This document shows positions 37,031 through 46,672 of a stretch of 64,000 nt of DNA, one piece after another. The DNA comes from [Eubacterium] eligens ATCC 27750 (GTDB lineage: Bacteria > Bacillota > Clostridia > Lachnospirales > Lachnospiraceae). The notes under the pieces are model-generated. The model saw only the letters and a program-made list of their open reading frames with translations. It did no database searches and was not told where the DNA came from. Where the stretch lies: the NCBI RefSeq assembly GCF_000146185.1, contig NC_012778.1, positions 330,001-394,000 of the forward strand, written 5' to 3'. A program made the translations under genes and the position numbers. Within the stretch, counting starts at the first letter, position 1, and every line of letters starts with the position of its first letter.

Positions 37031-38011
37031 TTACACCTCCCTGGAATCGTCTTTAAGTATACTCTTAAATATAGCATGTATTACAGCCGCAACAGGCCAT
37101 ATAACCCATGTTAAAGCCCATGCAAATGTGATGAAACTGACTGACAGATATATACATGTAACTGTAGGCCAGAAAACAGACATAATAGTTGTTGCAGTAT
37201 TGTTAATATATCTGACTTCTTTATTCTCCTTCTTAACATAGCTGCCTGCTACATTGTCACCATTAAGAGCAAGTAAAGTCTTACATGAAGTCTCAACCAT
37301 TGAACCGAAAACAATAAGGAATACGCCGACACTTACTATACAGATCATTGCTGCACCGCCGATATCGTCAAGTCCCTGTACTGGGATTGCATCAAAAACA
37401 GCGGCAGGGACAAAGCTAATGATACACATTATAATTCCCAGGGTGCGGCACACAATAGAAATGTTACGAAGCTGATCCTTCTTATCCTGCACATATCCGA
37501 CAGTGGCATAATCGATGATACATTCATGTTTCTTAATATAGTTGTATTTACTCATTAAAGAATTGGTTATTATAAATATGCCAACACCGCAGGCTGCTAT
37601 AATAAACAGAGCAACTGTGCCCATTGTCTCAATAAAATTATTATGAATTGCACTGCAGGCTGCCACTGGAACTACTGAGAAAATACATAAGAAAACTCCT
37701 AATGCAGTCAGAAATGCATGTCGGCTGCCGGCACTTACAAAGCTTCTGGCTTCCTCCTGTGTTAAAGTGCGTCTGTTATCAACAGGAGCAGAAGACTGTC
37801 TGTTAAGTCCGAGAGTTTCTGCGAGTTCGTCAAGATTGCCGAATTCTGAGATAACAGTACCTACAGCCTCATTCTCGCTTTTACCTTCACTGATAAGTTC
37901 ATTATATTTGTCCTCCATCATGCCCCACAGTTCATCTTTAGCCTTTAAAACTTCTGCTGTTGCGGGGAGATTGGCAAACATAGTTTCAAGATAACTTTTA
38001 ATAGTATCCAT
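37031..38011 (-). CDS. permease-prefix-domain membrane protein
   Basis: 326 residues. Residues 1-70 are the helical permease prefix domain (ELWGMMEDKYNELISEGKSENEAV and GNLDELAETLG), the rest holds about six hydrophobic segments in pairs. Family members (DUF1700-like) are cotranscribed with PadR regulators and bind or modulate membrane partners; no transport activity has been proven to my knowledge. Starts three bases after the padR stop. Confidence 0.8.
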   Translation of the reverse strand: MDTIKSYLETMFANLPATAEVLKAKDELWGMMEDKYNELISEGKSENEAVGTVISEFGNLDELAETLGLNRQSSAPVDNRRTLTQEEARSFVSAGSRHAFLTALGVFLCIFSVVPVAACSAIHNNFIETMGTVALFIIAACGVGIFIITNSLMSKYNYIKKHECIIDYATVGYVQDKKDQLRNISIVCRTLGIIMCIISFVPAAVFDAIPVQGLDDIGGAAMICIVSVGVFLIVFGSMVETSCKTLLALNGDNVAGSYVKKENKEVRYINNTATTIMSVFWPTVTCIYLSVSFITFAWALTWVIWPVAAVIHAIFKSILKDDSREV

Positions 38012-38014
38012 ACA

Positions 38015-38353
38015 TTAATTCTCCTTCACAATAAATTTTTCGATAACTTCTTTAGTAAGAGCCCACTCTTCACATTTTGACTGATAATACAGCCGTCCTT
38101 CGTCAGTAATCTGATAATAGGTGCGCTTTTTTCCACCATTCTCGCCTACTCCAGGGAAAGAAGTAATATATCCGTTCTTTTCCATTCGTGTAAATGCAGA
38201 GTAAAGAGTAGTTTCTTTAACAATATATTTCTCATTGGTCATGGCTTTAATCTGCTTAGAAATCTCGTAACCATAAGACGGCTTATCAAGCAGAAGATAC
38301 AGGATAATTGTATCGTTGTAGCCTCGTATAATGTCGCTGCTGATGCCAGCCAT
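38015..38353 (-). CDS. PadR-family transcriptional regulator
   Basis: 112 residues with the PadR winged helix (ILYLLLDKPSYGYEISKQI, then TLYSAFTRMEKNGYI and KKRTYYQITDEGRLYY). It probably represses its own operon: repeated TACTACG half-sites lie between the operon's -10 element and the start codon. ATG preceded by GGGAGGAG. Confidence 0.93.
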   Translation of the reverse strand: MAGISSDIIRGYNDTIILYLLLDKPSYGYEISKQIKAMTNEKYIVKETTLYSAFTRMEKNGYITSFPGVGENGGKKRTYYQITDEGRLYYQSKCEEWALTKEVIEKFIVKEN

Positions 38354-38423
38354 GCATACTCCTCCCTTCGAATTAATTGAAGGTGATGATTCACCTGATA
38401 ATAAATATTAAATAAATGATAAT

Positions 38424-38500
38424 TACTACGACAGGCGATACTACGACAGCCGTAGTACATCTGTCGTAGTATATATAACATGATATGCATAATATGTCAA
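38424..38500 (-). promoter_or_regulatory. promoter and multi-site operator of the padR operon
   Basis: Reading the minus strand, TTGACA (38495-38500), a 17-base spacer and TATATA (38472-38477) make an excellent promoter. Directly downstream lie four copies of TACTACG/CGTAGTA: plus-sense at 38424 and 38439, minus-sense at 38451-38457 and 38465-38471. They form a palindrome TACTACG-N5-CGTAGTA nested in a larger one with CTGTCGTAGTA at 38461-38471. The array covers the transcription start, as an autorepressor site would. Confidence 0.75.
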
Positions 38501-38511
38501 CAGGAGAATAT

Positions 38512-38552
38512 AAAAATCCCTCAAAAGCAGGTAAATAGTGCTTTTGAGGGAT
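38512..38552 (-). terminator. terminator of the sstT-amidohydrolase operon
   Basis: A perfect 14-bp stem (38516-38529 with 38539-38552); on the minus strand it is followed by a short T run. It lies 17 bases after the amidohydrolase stop. Confidence 0.85.
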
Positions 38553-38568
38553 ATATTAAAAATGTGGA

Positions 38569-39483
38569 TTATTTGAAATATACTTTAGCTGCAGTAGCAG
38601 CCATGATATTTTCCTTGTCGGGTGTTGATATTTCATTGCTTAAGACAATGTAATCAATAAGGTGTCTGTAGCTGTCCTTGCACAGATTCATAGGCAGGTC
38701 ACTTCCCCACATAAGTCGGTCGCTTCCGACAAGTTCGATGGCGCGTTTAATATAATGGATTGCGTCAGGATAAGGGTATGTGGCGTCTTTACCCTGATTA
38801 GAAGGAAGGCTTGCAAGGTCGAATACAACATTGTCAAGCGTGAGTGCCTCCATTCCTTTAAGCCAGACATTTTCCTGAACAAGACCTCTTGGGGCAAGTA
38901 GATGGCACACAACAAACTGCGTGTCAGGGTGTCTCTTAATTGCGCGGGCGAGGGCTTCCGGCTGCCAGCACTCGGCAGGGTAGCGTCCAATATCGAACAC
39001 AACAGTATTATTATGCATTTCAGCATATGACAGCATTTCCTCAATAACATCACCATCAAGGGGAATAGTAGGATGGTAACTCATAAGACCGCTTCCGGTA
39101 CTTACTTCGAATTTTACAATCTTAATTCCGAGGTCTTCAAACAAATGCTTCCGTATAGAATCAACATTTCTGCAGAATGGGTCATAAGTGGCTGCTGCAG
39201 CAAGACGGTCAGGATATTTCTTTGCAGCCTCATAAGTGTAGAGATTCTGCGGTCCTAAGAAATTGCCCTGAAGCATAACAGCCTTGGAAACACCAGCTTC
39301 ATCCATAACCTTAAGAACCGCTTCCGGAGTTACATCATATTCACCGAGACACTCTGGTATCATCTGGAATATAGTTCCATCAGCGTAGCTTGCGTAACCT
39401 CCGCCTATAGCCTGCATTTCTCCGCTGTTTCCAAATCCATTGATGCAGCGGCATATATGAATGTGTGAGTCAATTATGTTCAT
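38569..39483 (-). CDS. amidohydrolase-2 family metal-dependent hydrolase
   Basis: 304 residues with a TIM-barrel amidohydrolase pattern: DSHIHI at residues 4-9 for metal binding, HLLAPRG in the middle and MWGSDLPMN near the end, where the Asp is the usual catalytic one. Related enzymes are decarboxylases or lactonases; the substrate is unknown. The frame is open further upstream but runs into sstT; the ATG at 39483 has AAGGAGG. It follows sstT by 25 bases and shares its operon. Confidence 0.8.
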   Translation of the reverse strand: MNIIDSHIHICRCINGFGNSGEMQAIGGGYASYADGTIFQMIPECLGEYDVTPEAVLKVMDEAGVSKAVMLQGNFLGPQNLYTYEAAKKYPDRLAAAATYDPFCRNVDSIRKHLFEDLGIKIVKFEVSTGSGLMSYHPTIPLDGDVIEEMLSYAEMHNNTVVFDIGRYPAECWQPEALARAIKRHPDTQFVVCHLLAPRGLVQENVWLKGMEALTLDNVVFDLASLPSNQGKDATYPYPDAIHYIKRAIELVGSDRLMWGSDLPMNLCKDSYRHLIDYIVLSNEISTPDKENIMAATAAKVYFK

Positions 39484-39508
39484 AGTTAAGCCTCCTTGTT
39501 GCCGGATG

Positions 39509-40732
39509 TTAATATGTAATCTCCCTGCCTTCTTTTCTCCACTGTCTGAATTCAGCAGAAGCAGAAAGTAAAAGGTCAGATGATGAGTTAAGTGCAGTTT
39601 CAACAGAATCCTGAATAACACCGATGATGAAGCCAATTCCGACAACCTGCATTGCAACATCATTAGGAATACCAAATAATGAGCATGCCATAGGTATAAG
39701 CAGGAGTGAACCACCGGCAACACCAGAAGCACCACAGGCAGAAAGCGCTGCAAGAATACTTAAAAGAATTGCGCTTGGAATATCAACAGTAATACCTAAA
39801 GTATTGGCTGCGGCAAGTGTCATAACAGTGATAGTTATTGCAGCACCATCCATGTTAATAGTTGCACCGAGCGGAATAGTTACAGAGTAAGTATCCCTGT
39901 CGAGTCCCATATCCTCACATTCCTTCATATTAATAGGAATATTGGCAGCGGAGCTTCTTGTGAAAAATGCAGTGAGTGCGCTCTTTTTTAAACATCTGAA
40001 TACAAGTGGATAGGGATTCTTGTGTGTACACCAGAAAACAAGAATCGGGTTGGTAACGAAATAGATAAAAAGCATAGTACCAACGAGAAGCATAAGAAGC
40101 TTTCCATATTCCTTAAATACTGACATACCATTGTTTGACACAGTATCAAATACAAGTCCCATAATACCAAATGGAGCAAAATTAATAATCCAGGTAACAA
40201 CCTTGGAAAGACCATTAGAGATATCTACAAGCATATCTTTAGTAGATTCCTTGGCATGTCTACATGCAATACCGATAACAACAGCCCATGCAAGAATACC
40301 TACATAGTTAGCTTTAGTAAGAGAAGTAATAGGATTCTCAACAATATTCATGAGCAGGGAGTTAAATACATCACCAATACTTCCCGGTGATGACATTTCT
40401 TCAAAGCCCTCTGTCAGAGTGAGTGTAACCGGAAATAATTTGCTTGTAAATACTGCGATTACAGAGGCAAGAATAGTACTGAACATGTACAGAATAATTA
40501 CGGTTTTAATAACGCCGCCATGACTTTTTCCTGAATGACATAAAGAACTTATGACAAGCACGAAAACAAGAAGCGGTGCGATAGCCTTAAGTGCGCCAAC
40601 GAAAACGCTTCCGAAAAGAGCAATGCCGGAAGCCTTTGGAACGAGCAGGCCAAGAATAATACCAAGTGCCAGTCCTCCAATAATTCTTTTAATGAGACTA
40701 ATACTAATCCATTTGTCTAATAATTTTTTCAT
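39509..40732 (-). CDS. sstT: serine/threonine:sodium symporter SstT-like
   Basis: 407 residues with eight hydrophobic spans and the re-entrant hairpins of the dicarboxylate/amino-acid:cation symporter family: TRSSAANIP (serine-rich hairpin 1), NMDGAA in TM7, and CGASGVAGGSLLLIP in hairpin 2. These variants are those of SstT rather than GltP/DctA. Imports serine/threonine with sodium. A divergent promoter region of 132 bases separates it from the next permease gene. Confidence 0.88.
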   Translation of the reverse strand: MKKLLDKWISISLIKRIIGGLALGIILGLLVPKASGIALFGSVFVGALKAIAPLLVFVLVISSLCHSGKSHGGVIKTVIILYMFSTILASVIAVFTSKLFPVTLTLTEGFEEMSSPGSIGDVFNSLLMNIVENPITSLTKANYVGILAWAVVIGIACRHAKESTKDMLVDISNGLSKVVTWIINFAPFGIMGLVFDTVSNNGMSVFKEYGKLLMLLVGTMLFIYFVTNPILVFWCTHKNPYPLVFRCLKKSALTAFFTRSSAANIPINMKECEDMGLDRDTYSVTIPLGATINMDGAAITITVMTLAAANTLGITVDIPSAILLSILAALSACGASGVAGGSLLLIPMACSLFGIPNDVAMQVVGIGFIIGVIQDSVETALNSSSDLLLSASAEFRQWRKEGREITY

Positions 40733-40864
40733 ATCTAACAGATTCTCCTATGCAAAACTTTTTCTATTATAAACTTACAGAATTTATTTGACAACTAATA
40801 CTGTAAAGGATAAAAAATATATTGTAAAATATAAAGCAATTACTATATTAAGAGAGAAAATGTC

Positions 40865-41983
40865 ATGGAGAGAATCTATAATTATTTAAAGAAAGATGCA
40901 GTACTTACAATAAGCTGGGTGCTTGCAATCGTTTCAATGTTTTTTATAAAACCAGACAAAGCATATGCCGGTTACATAGACTGGCGTTCACTTGGAATAT
41001 TGTGGAGTTTGATGATAATAACGAAAGGCTATATGCAGAACGGCATTTTTGAAAAAATCGGACATGCCCTTCTTACAAGAACACGAAAAATGTGGCAGCT
41101 TATTGCAGTTCTTGTAGGACTGAATTTCTTTAGCAGCATGATTATAACAAATGATGTGTCGCTTATAACATTTGTCCCATTTGCAATAATGATGCTTAAG
41201 CAGTGTGGCAGGCAGGAGCTTATGATACCAGTAGTTGTATTGCAGACGATAGCTGCGAATCTTGGAAGTATGCTGACACCGATTGGTAATCCGCAGAATC
41301 TGTATCTGTATGGGCTGGCTGGAACAGGAATCGGAGAATTCATAATGTGGCTGCTGCCATACACAATAGTTTCAGCCCTGCTTCTGGTTATATCAATTCT
41401 TCTTATAAAGAATAAGAACGAAATAATATGTATAGAAGATACAGACAGCGAAGCTGCACATAATACATCAGTGCCACGAGTCATGGCCTACAGTGTATTA
41501 TTTATTCTTGCACTTTTAGTTGTCGCAAGAGTGCTGACATGGTATATACTTGCAGCAGCCGTTCTCATAACGGTATTACTGCTGGAGAAAAATGTGCTTG
41601 CGAAGGCAGATTATGCACTGCTATTAACATTTATCGGATTCTTCATATTCACAGGCAATATGGGAAGGGTTGAACCTGTGGCACATTTTCTTGCAGGAAT
41701 CGTGAATGGCCGGGAGCTGGAAGCCGGAATAATAACAAGCCAGTGCATAAGCAATGTTCCGGCGGCACTGTTATTATCAGAATTTACAGACAATATAAAG
41801 AACCTCGCAATAGGGGTGAACATCGGAGGTCTTGGTACGCTTATAGCGTCAATGGCGAGCCTCATATCGTACAAGCTGTATGCCAATGAAGTGCCAGAGA
41901 AAAAGGGAAAATATTTTGCCGTATTTACAGTTTACAATATAATATTTCTAGTGGTGCTGTATGTGTTTACGAAATTGATATAA
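40865..41983 (+). CDS. SLC13/citrate-transporter-type permease
   Basis: 372 residues, about ten hydrophobic segments. NDVSLITFVPFAIMML, the GNPQNLYLYG hairpin and a second SQCISNVPAALLLSEF mark the ion transporter superfamily (CitMHS/ArsB/SLC13). It is shorter than typical SLC13 members (450 or more). Substrate may be an organic anion, but this cannot be decided. Thirty-seven bases before the zinc-ribbon gene. Confidence 0.75.
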   Translation: MERIYNYLKKDAVLTISWVLAIVSMFFIKPDKAYAGYIDWRSLGILWSLMIITKGYMQNGIFEKIGHALLTRTRKMWQLIAVLVGLNFFSSMIITNDVSLITFVPFAIMMLKQCGRQELMIPVVVLQTIAANLGSMLTPIGNPQNLYLYGLAGTGIGEFIMWLLPYTIVSALLLVISILLIKNKNEIICIEDTDSEAAHNTSVPRVMAYSVLFILALLVVARVLTWYILAAAVLITVLLLEKNVLAKADYALLLTFIGFFIFTGNMGRVEPVAHFLAGIVNGRELEAGIITSQCISNVPAALLLSEFTDNIKNLAIGVNIGGLGTLIASMASLISYKLYANEVPEKKGKYFAVFTVYNIIFLVVLYVFTKLI

Positions 41984-42020
41984 CATATGGAAAATCTTAC
42001 ATAAAACAGGAGGGGAAGAA

Positions 42021-43583
42021 ATGTATGGATGTCCAGGTTGTGGAGCCGAGTTAAAATACGATATAAAAACAGGTAAATTGCGGTGTTCACGATGCGGTAA
42101 TAAATATGATGTACAGGCAATAAAAAAGGACAAAGATGCTGAAAGTTCTCTATATGAAATAAATGAATATGTATGTCCGTCCTGTGGCGGAAGAATATAT
42201 ACGGCAGATAATACAATAGCGGGATTTTGCAGCTATTGTGGTGCATCTGCAATTTTACAGCAGAGAACGGAAACAATAGATGCGCCGAAATCAATAGTCC
42301 CTTTTAAAGTTGAAAAGCGTGTATGTAAGACAAAATTCAAGAATTTTGCAAAAAAGAATATGTATGTACCTGATGAATATAAGACAGCGGACGGAATCAA
42401 TGAATTCAGAGGAATATATCTGCCATATCATAGTTATGATGCGGAGGTTGCCGGTGTTTATGATGCATATGGCAGTACAGAGACAACCAAAAAGAAAAAG
42501 AAGAAAATATATACAACAAAAAAATACTGGAAAATACACGCGCCAGTTCATGGTTATGTAAAAGGTATTACACATGATGCCTCGGGATTATTCCGGGATG
42601 ATTTAAGCGAGGCGGTAAATGATGCAACTGATTCAAAGGCAGTAGTGGATTTCAGACCAGGTTATCTGTGCGGATTTTACGCAGATATGTCGGATGTGCC
42701 AGCTTCAGAATATGAGAATTATGCATATGTCAATTCGAAAGAATACATAAATAATCAGATTAAATGCAAAGTCGGAAGCAACATGTACATAAATAAGACA
42801 GAACAGGAGCCACAGATTAAGATATCCTGTAAAGAGGACATTTTAAAACCGGTATGGTTTATGTCTTATCAGAACAGAAACAGGGTAGCATATGCTGTTA
42901 TTAATGGACATACAGGGAAAATGAATTGTGATCTGCCGGTAGATTTAAAGAAGTTTTTTGGTGTGTCAGCAATCATATCAGCCATTTTATTTATAATTCT
43001 TATGTGCTTTCAGAGTGTCATGTTTACAGCAAAGACAATGATAGGAATAGCAGCAGTATTTAATCTTATAGCAGGTTTATTTTACGATGCCAACATAAGA
43101 AAAATGTATGACAGGGAAATAAAAAGAACTTATAAATTGAAAAAATCGGACATATCAAAATTAGTTGCAATTACAGTTGGAGCATTTATGCTCATGTACT
43201 TTATTATAAGTTTTGTCATAACAATTAATTCCGAATACAGGGAAAGCAGCAAATGGGTTAAAGCTGTAATATGTGCAGTAACATTTGTAATGCAGGTGAT
43301 TATGATTATTAAGAACTATCATAAATATGAGGCACTTAAGAAGAATAATACAGTGCCATCACCGGTTTTTGTGCTTTCAGTTATAATTAACATAATCATT
43401 ATGGCAGTCGCAGTTATTAATCCTGTGCATGATATATGGTATTATGTCGCGACAGCCATGGCATTGGCATCAGAAGTAATTGTGGTGATTGGAATTATAA
43501 GAGATTATAATTACAGCTGTACAAGACCATTGCCGCAGTTTAAAGAATACAAAGGAGGACAGGAAAACATTGAGATATCTTAA
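42021..43583 (+). CDS. TFIIB-type double zinc-ribbon membrane protein
   Basis: 520 residues. Two zinc ribbons at the N-terminus (CPGCG/CSRCG at residues 4-26 and CPSCGG/CSYCG at about 53-75), a central soluble domain of about 200 residues (LPYHSYDAEV), and from about 315 on five or six hydrophobic segments in pairs. Such proteins often sit beside TPM-domain genes, as here; their job is unknown. Ribosome-binding site AGGAGGGG. The 3' end overlaps the TPM gene by 14 bases. Confidence 0.75.
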   Translation: MYGCPGCGAELKYDIKTGKLRCSRCGNKYDVQAIKKDKDAESSLYEINEYVCPSCGGRIYTADNTIAGFCSYCGASAILQQRTETIDAPKSIVPFKVEKRVCKTKFKNFAKKNMYVPDEYKTADGINEFRGIYLPYHSYDAEVAGVYDAYGSTETTKKKKKKIYTTKKYWKIHAPVHGYVKGITHDASGLFRDDLSEAVNDATDSKAVVDFRPGYLCGFYADMSDVPASEYENYAYVNSKEYINNQIKCKVGSNMYINKTEQEPQIKISCKEDILKPVWFMSYQNRNRVAYAVINGHTGKMNCDLPVDLKKFFGVSAIISAILFIILMCFQSVMFTAKTMIGIAAVFNLIAGLFYDANIRKMYDREIKRTYKLKKSDISKLVAITVGAFMLMYFIISFVITINSEYRESSKWVKAVICAVTFVMQVIMIIKNYHKYEALKKNNTVPSPVFVLSVIINIIIMAVAVINPVHDIWYYVATAMALASEVIVVIGIIRDYNYSCTRPLPQFKEYKGGQENIEIS

Positions 43584-44382
43584 AAAATTTCTGACAGTAA
43601 TTATAATTTTCTGTTCCTTTATTATATGCGGCATATCTGGCACACAGCAGGTAAGCGCCAGTGAAAGTGGTAAAACTGACACCAGTTATACAATAATATA
43701 TGATGATAGTGCTTATCTGATAAAAGATACTGATAAGCCGCAGTTGTATGATGTTATGGAAAGCATATCCAAGGATACAAATGTTATATTTTATACAACA
43801 GATTCAACAGAATATGGAAGGAACACAGCTGATATCTGTCAGAATTATTGTGCAGAACATTTTGGCAGTTCAAAGACTGCACCAGTAATAATGTTTACAA
43901 TAGACATGTATAACAGAGAAATATATATGTACTGTACAGGTAGTACGCGTAAAATAATCCGGAATGCAGAAGCTAATTCAATAACAGATAATGTCTATAA
44001 AAGTGCTACAGCAGGAGATTATGGCAAATGCGCAATAAATGCATTTACACAGGCAGAAAATTGCCTTGCAGGTGGTAAAGTCAAAAGACCAATGCAGATT
44101 ATTAATAATGTGTTACTGGCTATGCTGCTCGGAGTAACTGCTAATTTTACAGTTCTTAAAATATCAAGAGCAAGCAGAAAATCAGCAGATAGATGTGGAG
44201 AAATGGTTGGAATAGCAAACAATTCATTTGTTAGTGTAAAGGTCAGCAAGGAACTGATAAAGGAACATACTACGGTAAGGAGGGAGTCATCTGATTACAG
44301 TGGTGGCTCTGGCGATTATTCGGGTTCTGGAGGGGGTTCGTCTGACGGAGGTGGAAGTTCCGGCGGAGGACATAGCTTTTAA
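43570..44382 (+). CDS. TPM-domain secreted/membrane protein
   Basis: 270 residues from a TTG start (AAAGGAGGA upstream). Signal peptide about 1-31 ending VSAS, TPM (TLP18.3/Psb32/MOLO-1) domain at about 35-170, a membrane helix at about 178-200, and a Gly/Ser-rich tail ending GGHSF. Such tails are common in bacterial TPM proteins, which have been proposed as envelope chaperones or phosphatases. Start in an overlap with the zinc-ribbon gene implies a shared function. Confidence 0.8.
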   Translation: MRYLKKFLTVIIIFCSFIICGISGTQQVSASESGKTDTSYTIIYDDSAYLIKDTDKPQLYDVMESISKDTNVIFYTTDSTEYGRNTADICQNYCAEHFGSSKTAPVIMFTIDMYNREIYMYCTGSTRKIIRNAEANSITDNVYKSATAGDYGKCAINAFTQAENCLAGGKVKRPMQIINNVLLAMLLGVTANFTVLKISRASRKSADRCGEMVGIANNSFVSVKVSKELIKEHTTVRRESSDYSGGSGDYSGSGGGSSDGGGSSGGGHSF

Positions 44383-44413
44383 ATGACTCTATAAAAATAA
44401 TGGGGAGATAAAT

Positions 44414-45766
44414 ATGGATTCAATTAATATGTGCTACGAAATGTGTGATTATATAGAGCAGAATGGCATTGTGAAGCTGGTAGGAAATACAAGGCTCCGC
44501 GACAATCTTAAGAAGGAGTTTCTGCATTTTCTAATATATATATCAATGATAGATGAAAGGTACGGCGAGCAGGAAAAAGCATTTATAAAGAAGAAGCTGG
44601 GGTTTGAGGTCAGTGCCTTAATGGCGGCTGATATTAAGAACCGCAACATGCTTGGAGCAGGCTATATTACAAAAATGCCAGAGACATTTAAGTATTTTAT
44701 ACTTGCCAATGCAGGCCACAAGATTAAGAACGACAGATACGACAACAAAGAGGCGCGGACGCTGGCAGAAAGCTACAGGAAGCTCGGACAGGAATATCTG
44801 GCTGCGAATACTGAAAGCACCGAGGTCGAGATAAATGTTTTATCATCATACTGTGTGATGCTGGACGAGAATCTTAAATCATACGGTCTGCTGCGTCCTG
44901 ATTACAAGAGTGTGACAATACAGGCAGAGACAGAAGATGACGAAAAGCCGGACGCTGATGAACTAATTGCAGAACTTAATTCACTGACGGGACTTACTGC
45001 AGTTAAAGAAGATGTCAATGCACTTATTAATCTTCTTAAAGTTCAGAAAATGCGTGAGCAGATGGGAATGAAGCAGACAAGCGTCAACAAACACCTTGTA
45101 TTCATGGGAAATCCAGGAACAGGAAAGACGACAGTTGCAAGACTGCTTGCCAGAATATATAAGGCAATAGGGGCAATCTCAAAAGGACATCTTGTGGAAG
45201 TAGACCGTTCAGGACTTGTGTGTGGTTACATAGGTCAGACAGTGACGAAGACTGCAGAGGTAATAGAATCAGCACTTGGAGGAGTCCTGTTCATAGACGA
45301 AGCATATACACTTACTAATGGAAAAGGTCAGGGCGATTTCGGACAGGAAGCTGTAGACACATTATTAAAAGGAATGGAAGACCACAGAGATGATTTAGTT
45401 GTAATAGTGGCAGGTTATACAGAACTGATGGAGGAATTCTTAGATTCCAATCCGGGACTGCGTTCAAGATTTAATAAATTCATTAACTTCGAGGATTATA
45501 CAGCCGAGGAAGAGGTTGAGATACTTATAAACAACTGCAAGAAACAGGAATACATGCTTTCCCGTGATGCGCTTGAGGAAGCAAGAAGATTCTTTACAGA
45601 CCGGGTAGCCGATAAGCCAGAAGGCTATGCTAACGCAAGAGATGTAAGAAACTATCTCGAAAAAGCCATATCCAATCAGGCAACAAGGATAGTTGGACTT
45701 AAGGATGTGGATAAGAATATACTGGCGATGCTGGAGAAAGAGGATCTGGTAGGGATTGAGTTGTGA
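44414..45766 (+). CDS. CbxX/CfqX (SpoVK)-type AAA+ ATPase with TerB-like N-terminus
   Basis: 450 residues. Residues 1-160 are helical; FLHFLIYISMIDERYGEQE (37-55) recalls TerB-like domains. The AAA module (185-450) has Walker A GNPGTGKT (232-239), Walker B VLFIDEA (291-297), sensor VIVAGYT and arginine finger PGLRSRF, as in CbxX, SpoVK and EccA-like ATPases. Probably a hexameric remodelling motor. It follows the TPM gene by 31 bases, so zinc-ribbon, TPM and ATPase genes look like one operon. Its client is unknown. Confidence 0.82.
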   Translation: MDSINMCYEMCDYIEQNGIVKLVGNTRLRDNLKKEFLHFLIYISMIDERYGEQEKAFIKKKLGFEVSALMAADIKNRNMLGAGYITKMPETFKYFILANAGHKIKNDRYDNKEARTLAESYRKLGQEYLAANTESTEVEINVLSSYCVMLDENLKSYGLLRPDYKSVTIQAETEDDEKPDADELIAELNSLTGLTAVKEDVNALINLLKVQKMREQMGMKQTSVNKHLVFMGNPGTGKTTVARLLARIYKAIGAISKGHLVEVDRSGLVCGYIGQTVTKTAEVIESALGGVLFIDEAYTLTNGKGQGDFGQEAVDTLLKGMEDHRDDLVVIVAGYTELMEEFLDSNPGLRSRFNKFINFEDYTAEEEVEILINNCKKQEYMLSRDALEEARRFFTDRVADKPEGYANARDVRNYLEKAISNQATRIVGLKDVDKNILAMLEKEDLVGIEL

Positions 45767-45771
45767 CATAC

Positions 45772-45997
45772 GGGAGGTTGTGGCAGACGGACGCGGCAGG
45801 CGGGTGGATAGTGTCATTTTCAGACACGCTCTCGCTCGGTGAAAAACGCAGCTGTACTAAATTCACTGGTTTGCCGCATAAAATGCGGCTCCCAGCTCAT
45901 TAAGTGCAGGCGTTTTTCAACGGTCTGAAACTAACACTATCCACCCGACCGCCGCTCACTTCGCCAGCGCCTCCAGATGTCGCAAGCTCATCTGGAG
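45772..45997 (-). repeat. structured repeat element, copy 1
   Basis: 226 bases in the gap behind the ATPase gene. A 107-base core (45821-45927) lies between inverted repeats (GGTGGATAGTGT 45803-45814 with ACACTATCCACC 45934-45945, extendable outward by GC-rich arms). Read on the minus strand the core has a 9-bp helix GAAAAACGC/GCGTTTTTC, a hairpin with GCCGCAT/ATGCGGC arms, and conserved CACTTAATGAGC and TTTAGTAC loops. A side hairpin CTCCAGATG/CATCTGGAG ends it (45971-45997). The rest of the gap, to 46126, has two direct repeats TGATGAAGTC(C/T)AAAA (46029 and 46091) and no gene. Confidence 0.8.
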
Positions 45998-46126
45998 GGG
46001 GAGTGGATTTTAGCGTGTAGGGAAGGTTTGATGAAGTCCAAAAGGGAAGCTGAAGCGTGGCGGATTGGACGTTGAAGCGGGGAGAGGGCATGATGAAGTC
46101 TAAAAAGGCAAGAGAGGAGAAACACG

Positions 46127-46663
46127 ATGGGAATAGTGTATTTTACAAGGCATGGTCAGACTGTCTGGAATGTTGAGAATAAGATATGTGGGGCGACGGA
46201 TTCGCCGCTCACAGAGTTGGGGCATGAACAGGCTGTAGAATTGGGGAAAAGAATTCTGTCAGAGGGAATACATATAGATGAAATCCTGTATTCGCCACTT
46301 ATAAGAGCGAAAGCTACAGCACTTCATGTATCTGAGATTACAGGAATACCAGCGCGCGAAGAGATAAGACTTAAGGAACAGAATTTCGGTAAATACGAAT
46401 CAACTCCAAGAGATGGAGAAGAATTTGCTAAAGCCAAATGTAACTTTATATGCAGCTTTGATGGAGGAGAGACAATGCTTCATCTTGCACAGCGCATTTA
46501 TAATCTGATTGACGATATAAAGGCGCAGCCTGATAAAACATATCTTTTAGTTGCACATAATGGAATTGCACGAATGGTAAAGTCATATTTTGAGGATATG
46601 GGAAATGAGGAGTTTTCGGCTTTTAAGATAAAGAATTGCGAGATATTGAAGTTTGAGTTTTAA
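46127..46663 (+). CDS. histidine phosphatase (phosphoglycerate mutase family)
   Basis: 178 residues with the catalytic RHG motif (FTRHGQTVWN, H9), the central SPLIRAKATA segment and a late VAHNGIARM histidine. It is like the cofactor-dependent mutase/phosphatase family (CobC, GpmB-type); substrate unknown. AGAGGAG precedes the ATG. The gene is bracketed by two same-orientation copies of a roughly 227-base repeat, an arrangement through which recombination could delete it. Confidence 0.85.
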   Translation: MGIVYFTRHGQTVWNVENKICGATDSPLTELGHEQAVELGKRILSEGIHIDEILYSPLIRAKATALHVSEITGIPAREEIRLKEQNFGKYESTPRDGEEFAKAKCNFICSFDGGETMLHLAQRIYNLIDDIKAQPDKTYLLVAHNGIARMVKSYFEDMGNEEFSAFKIKNCEILKFEF

Positions 46664-46672
46664 GATTGACGT

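Noticed and set aside
39484..39753. N-terminal extension of the amidohydrolase over sstT
   Set aside because: It is the out-of-frame shadow of sstT, hydrophobic by reading through membrane codons; a clear ribosome-binding site precedes the ATG at 39483.
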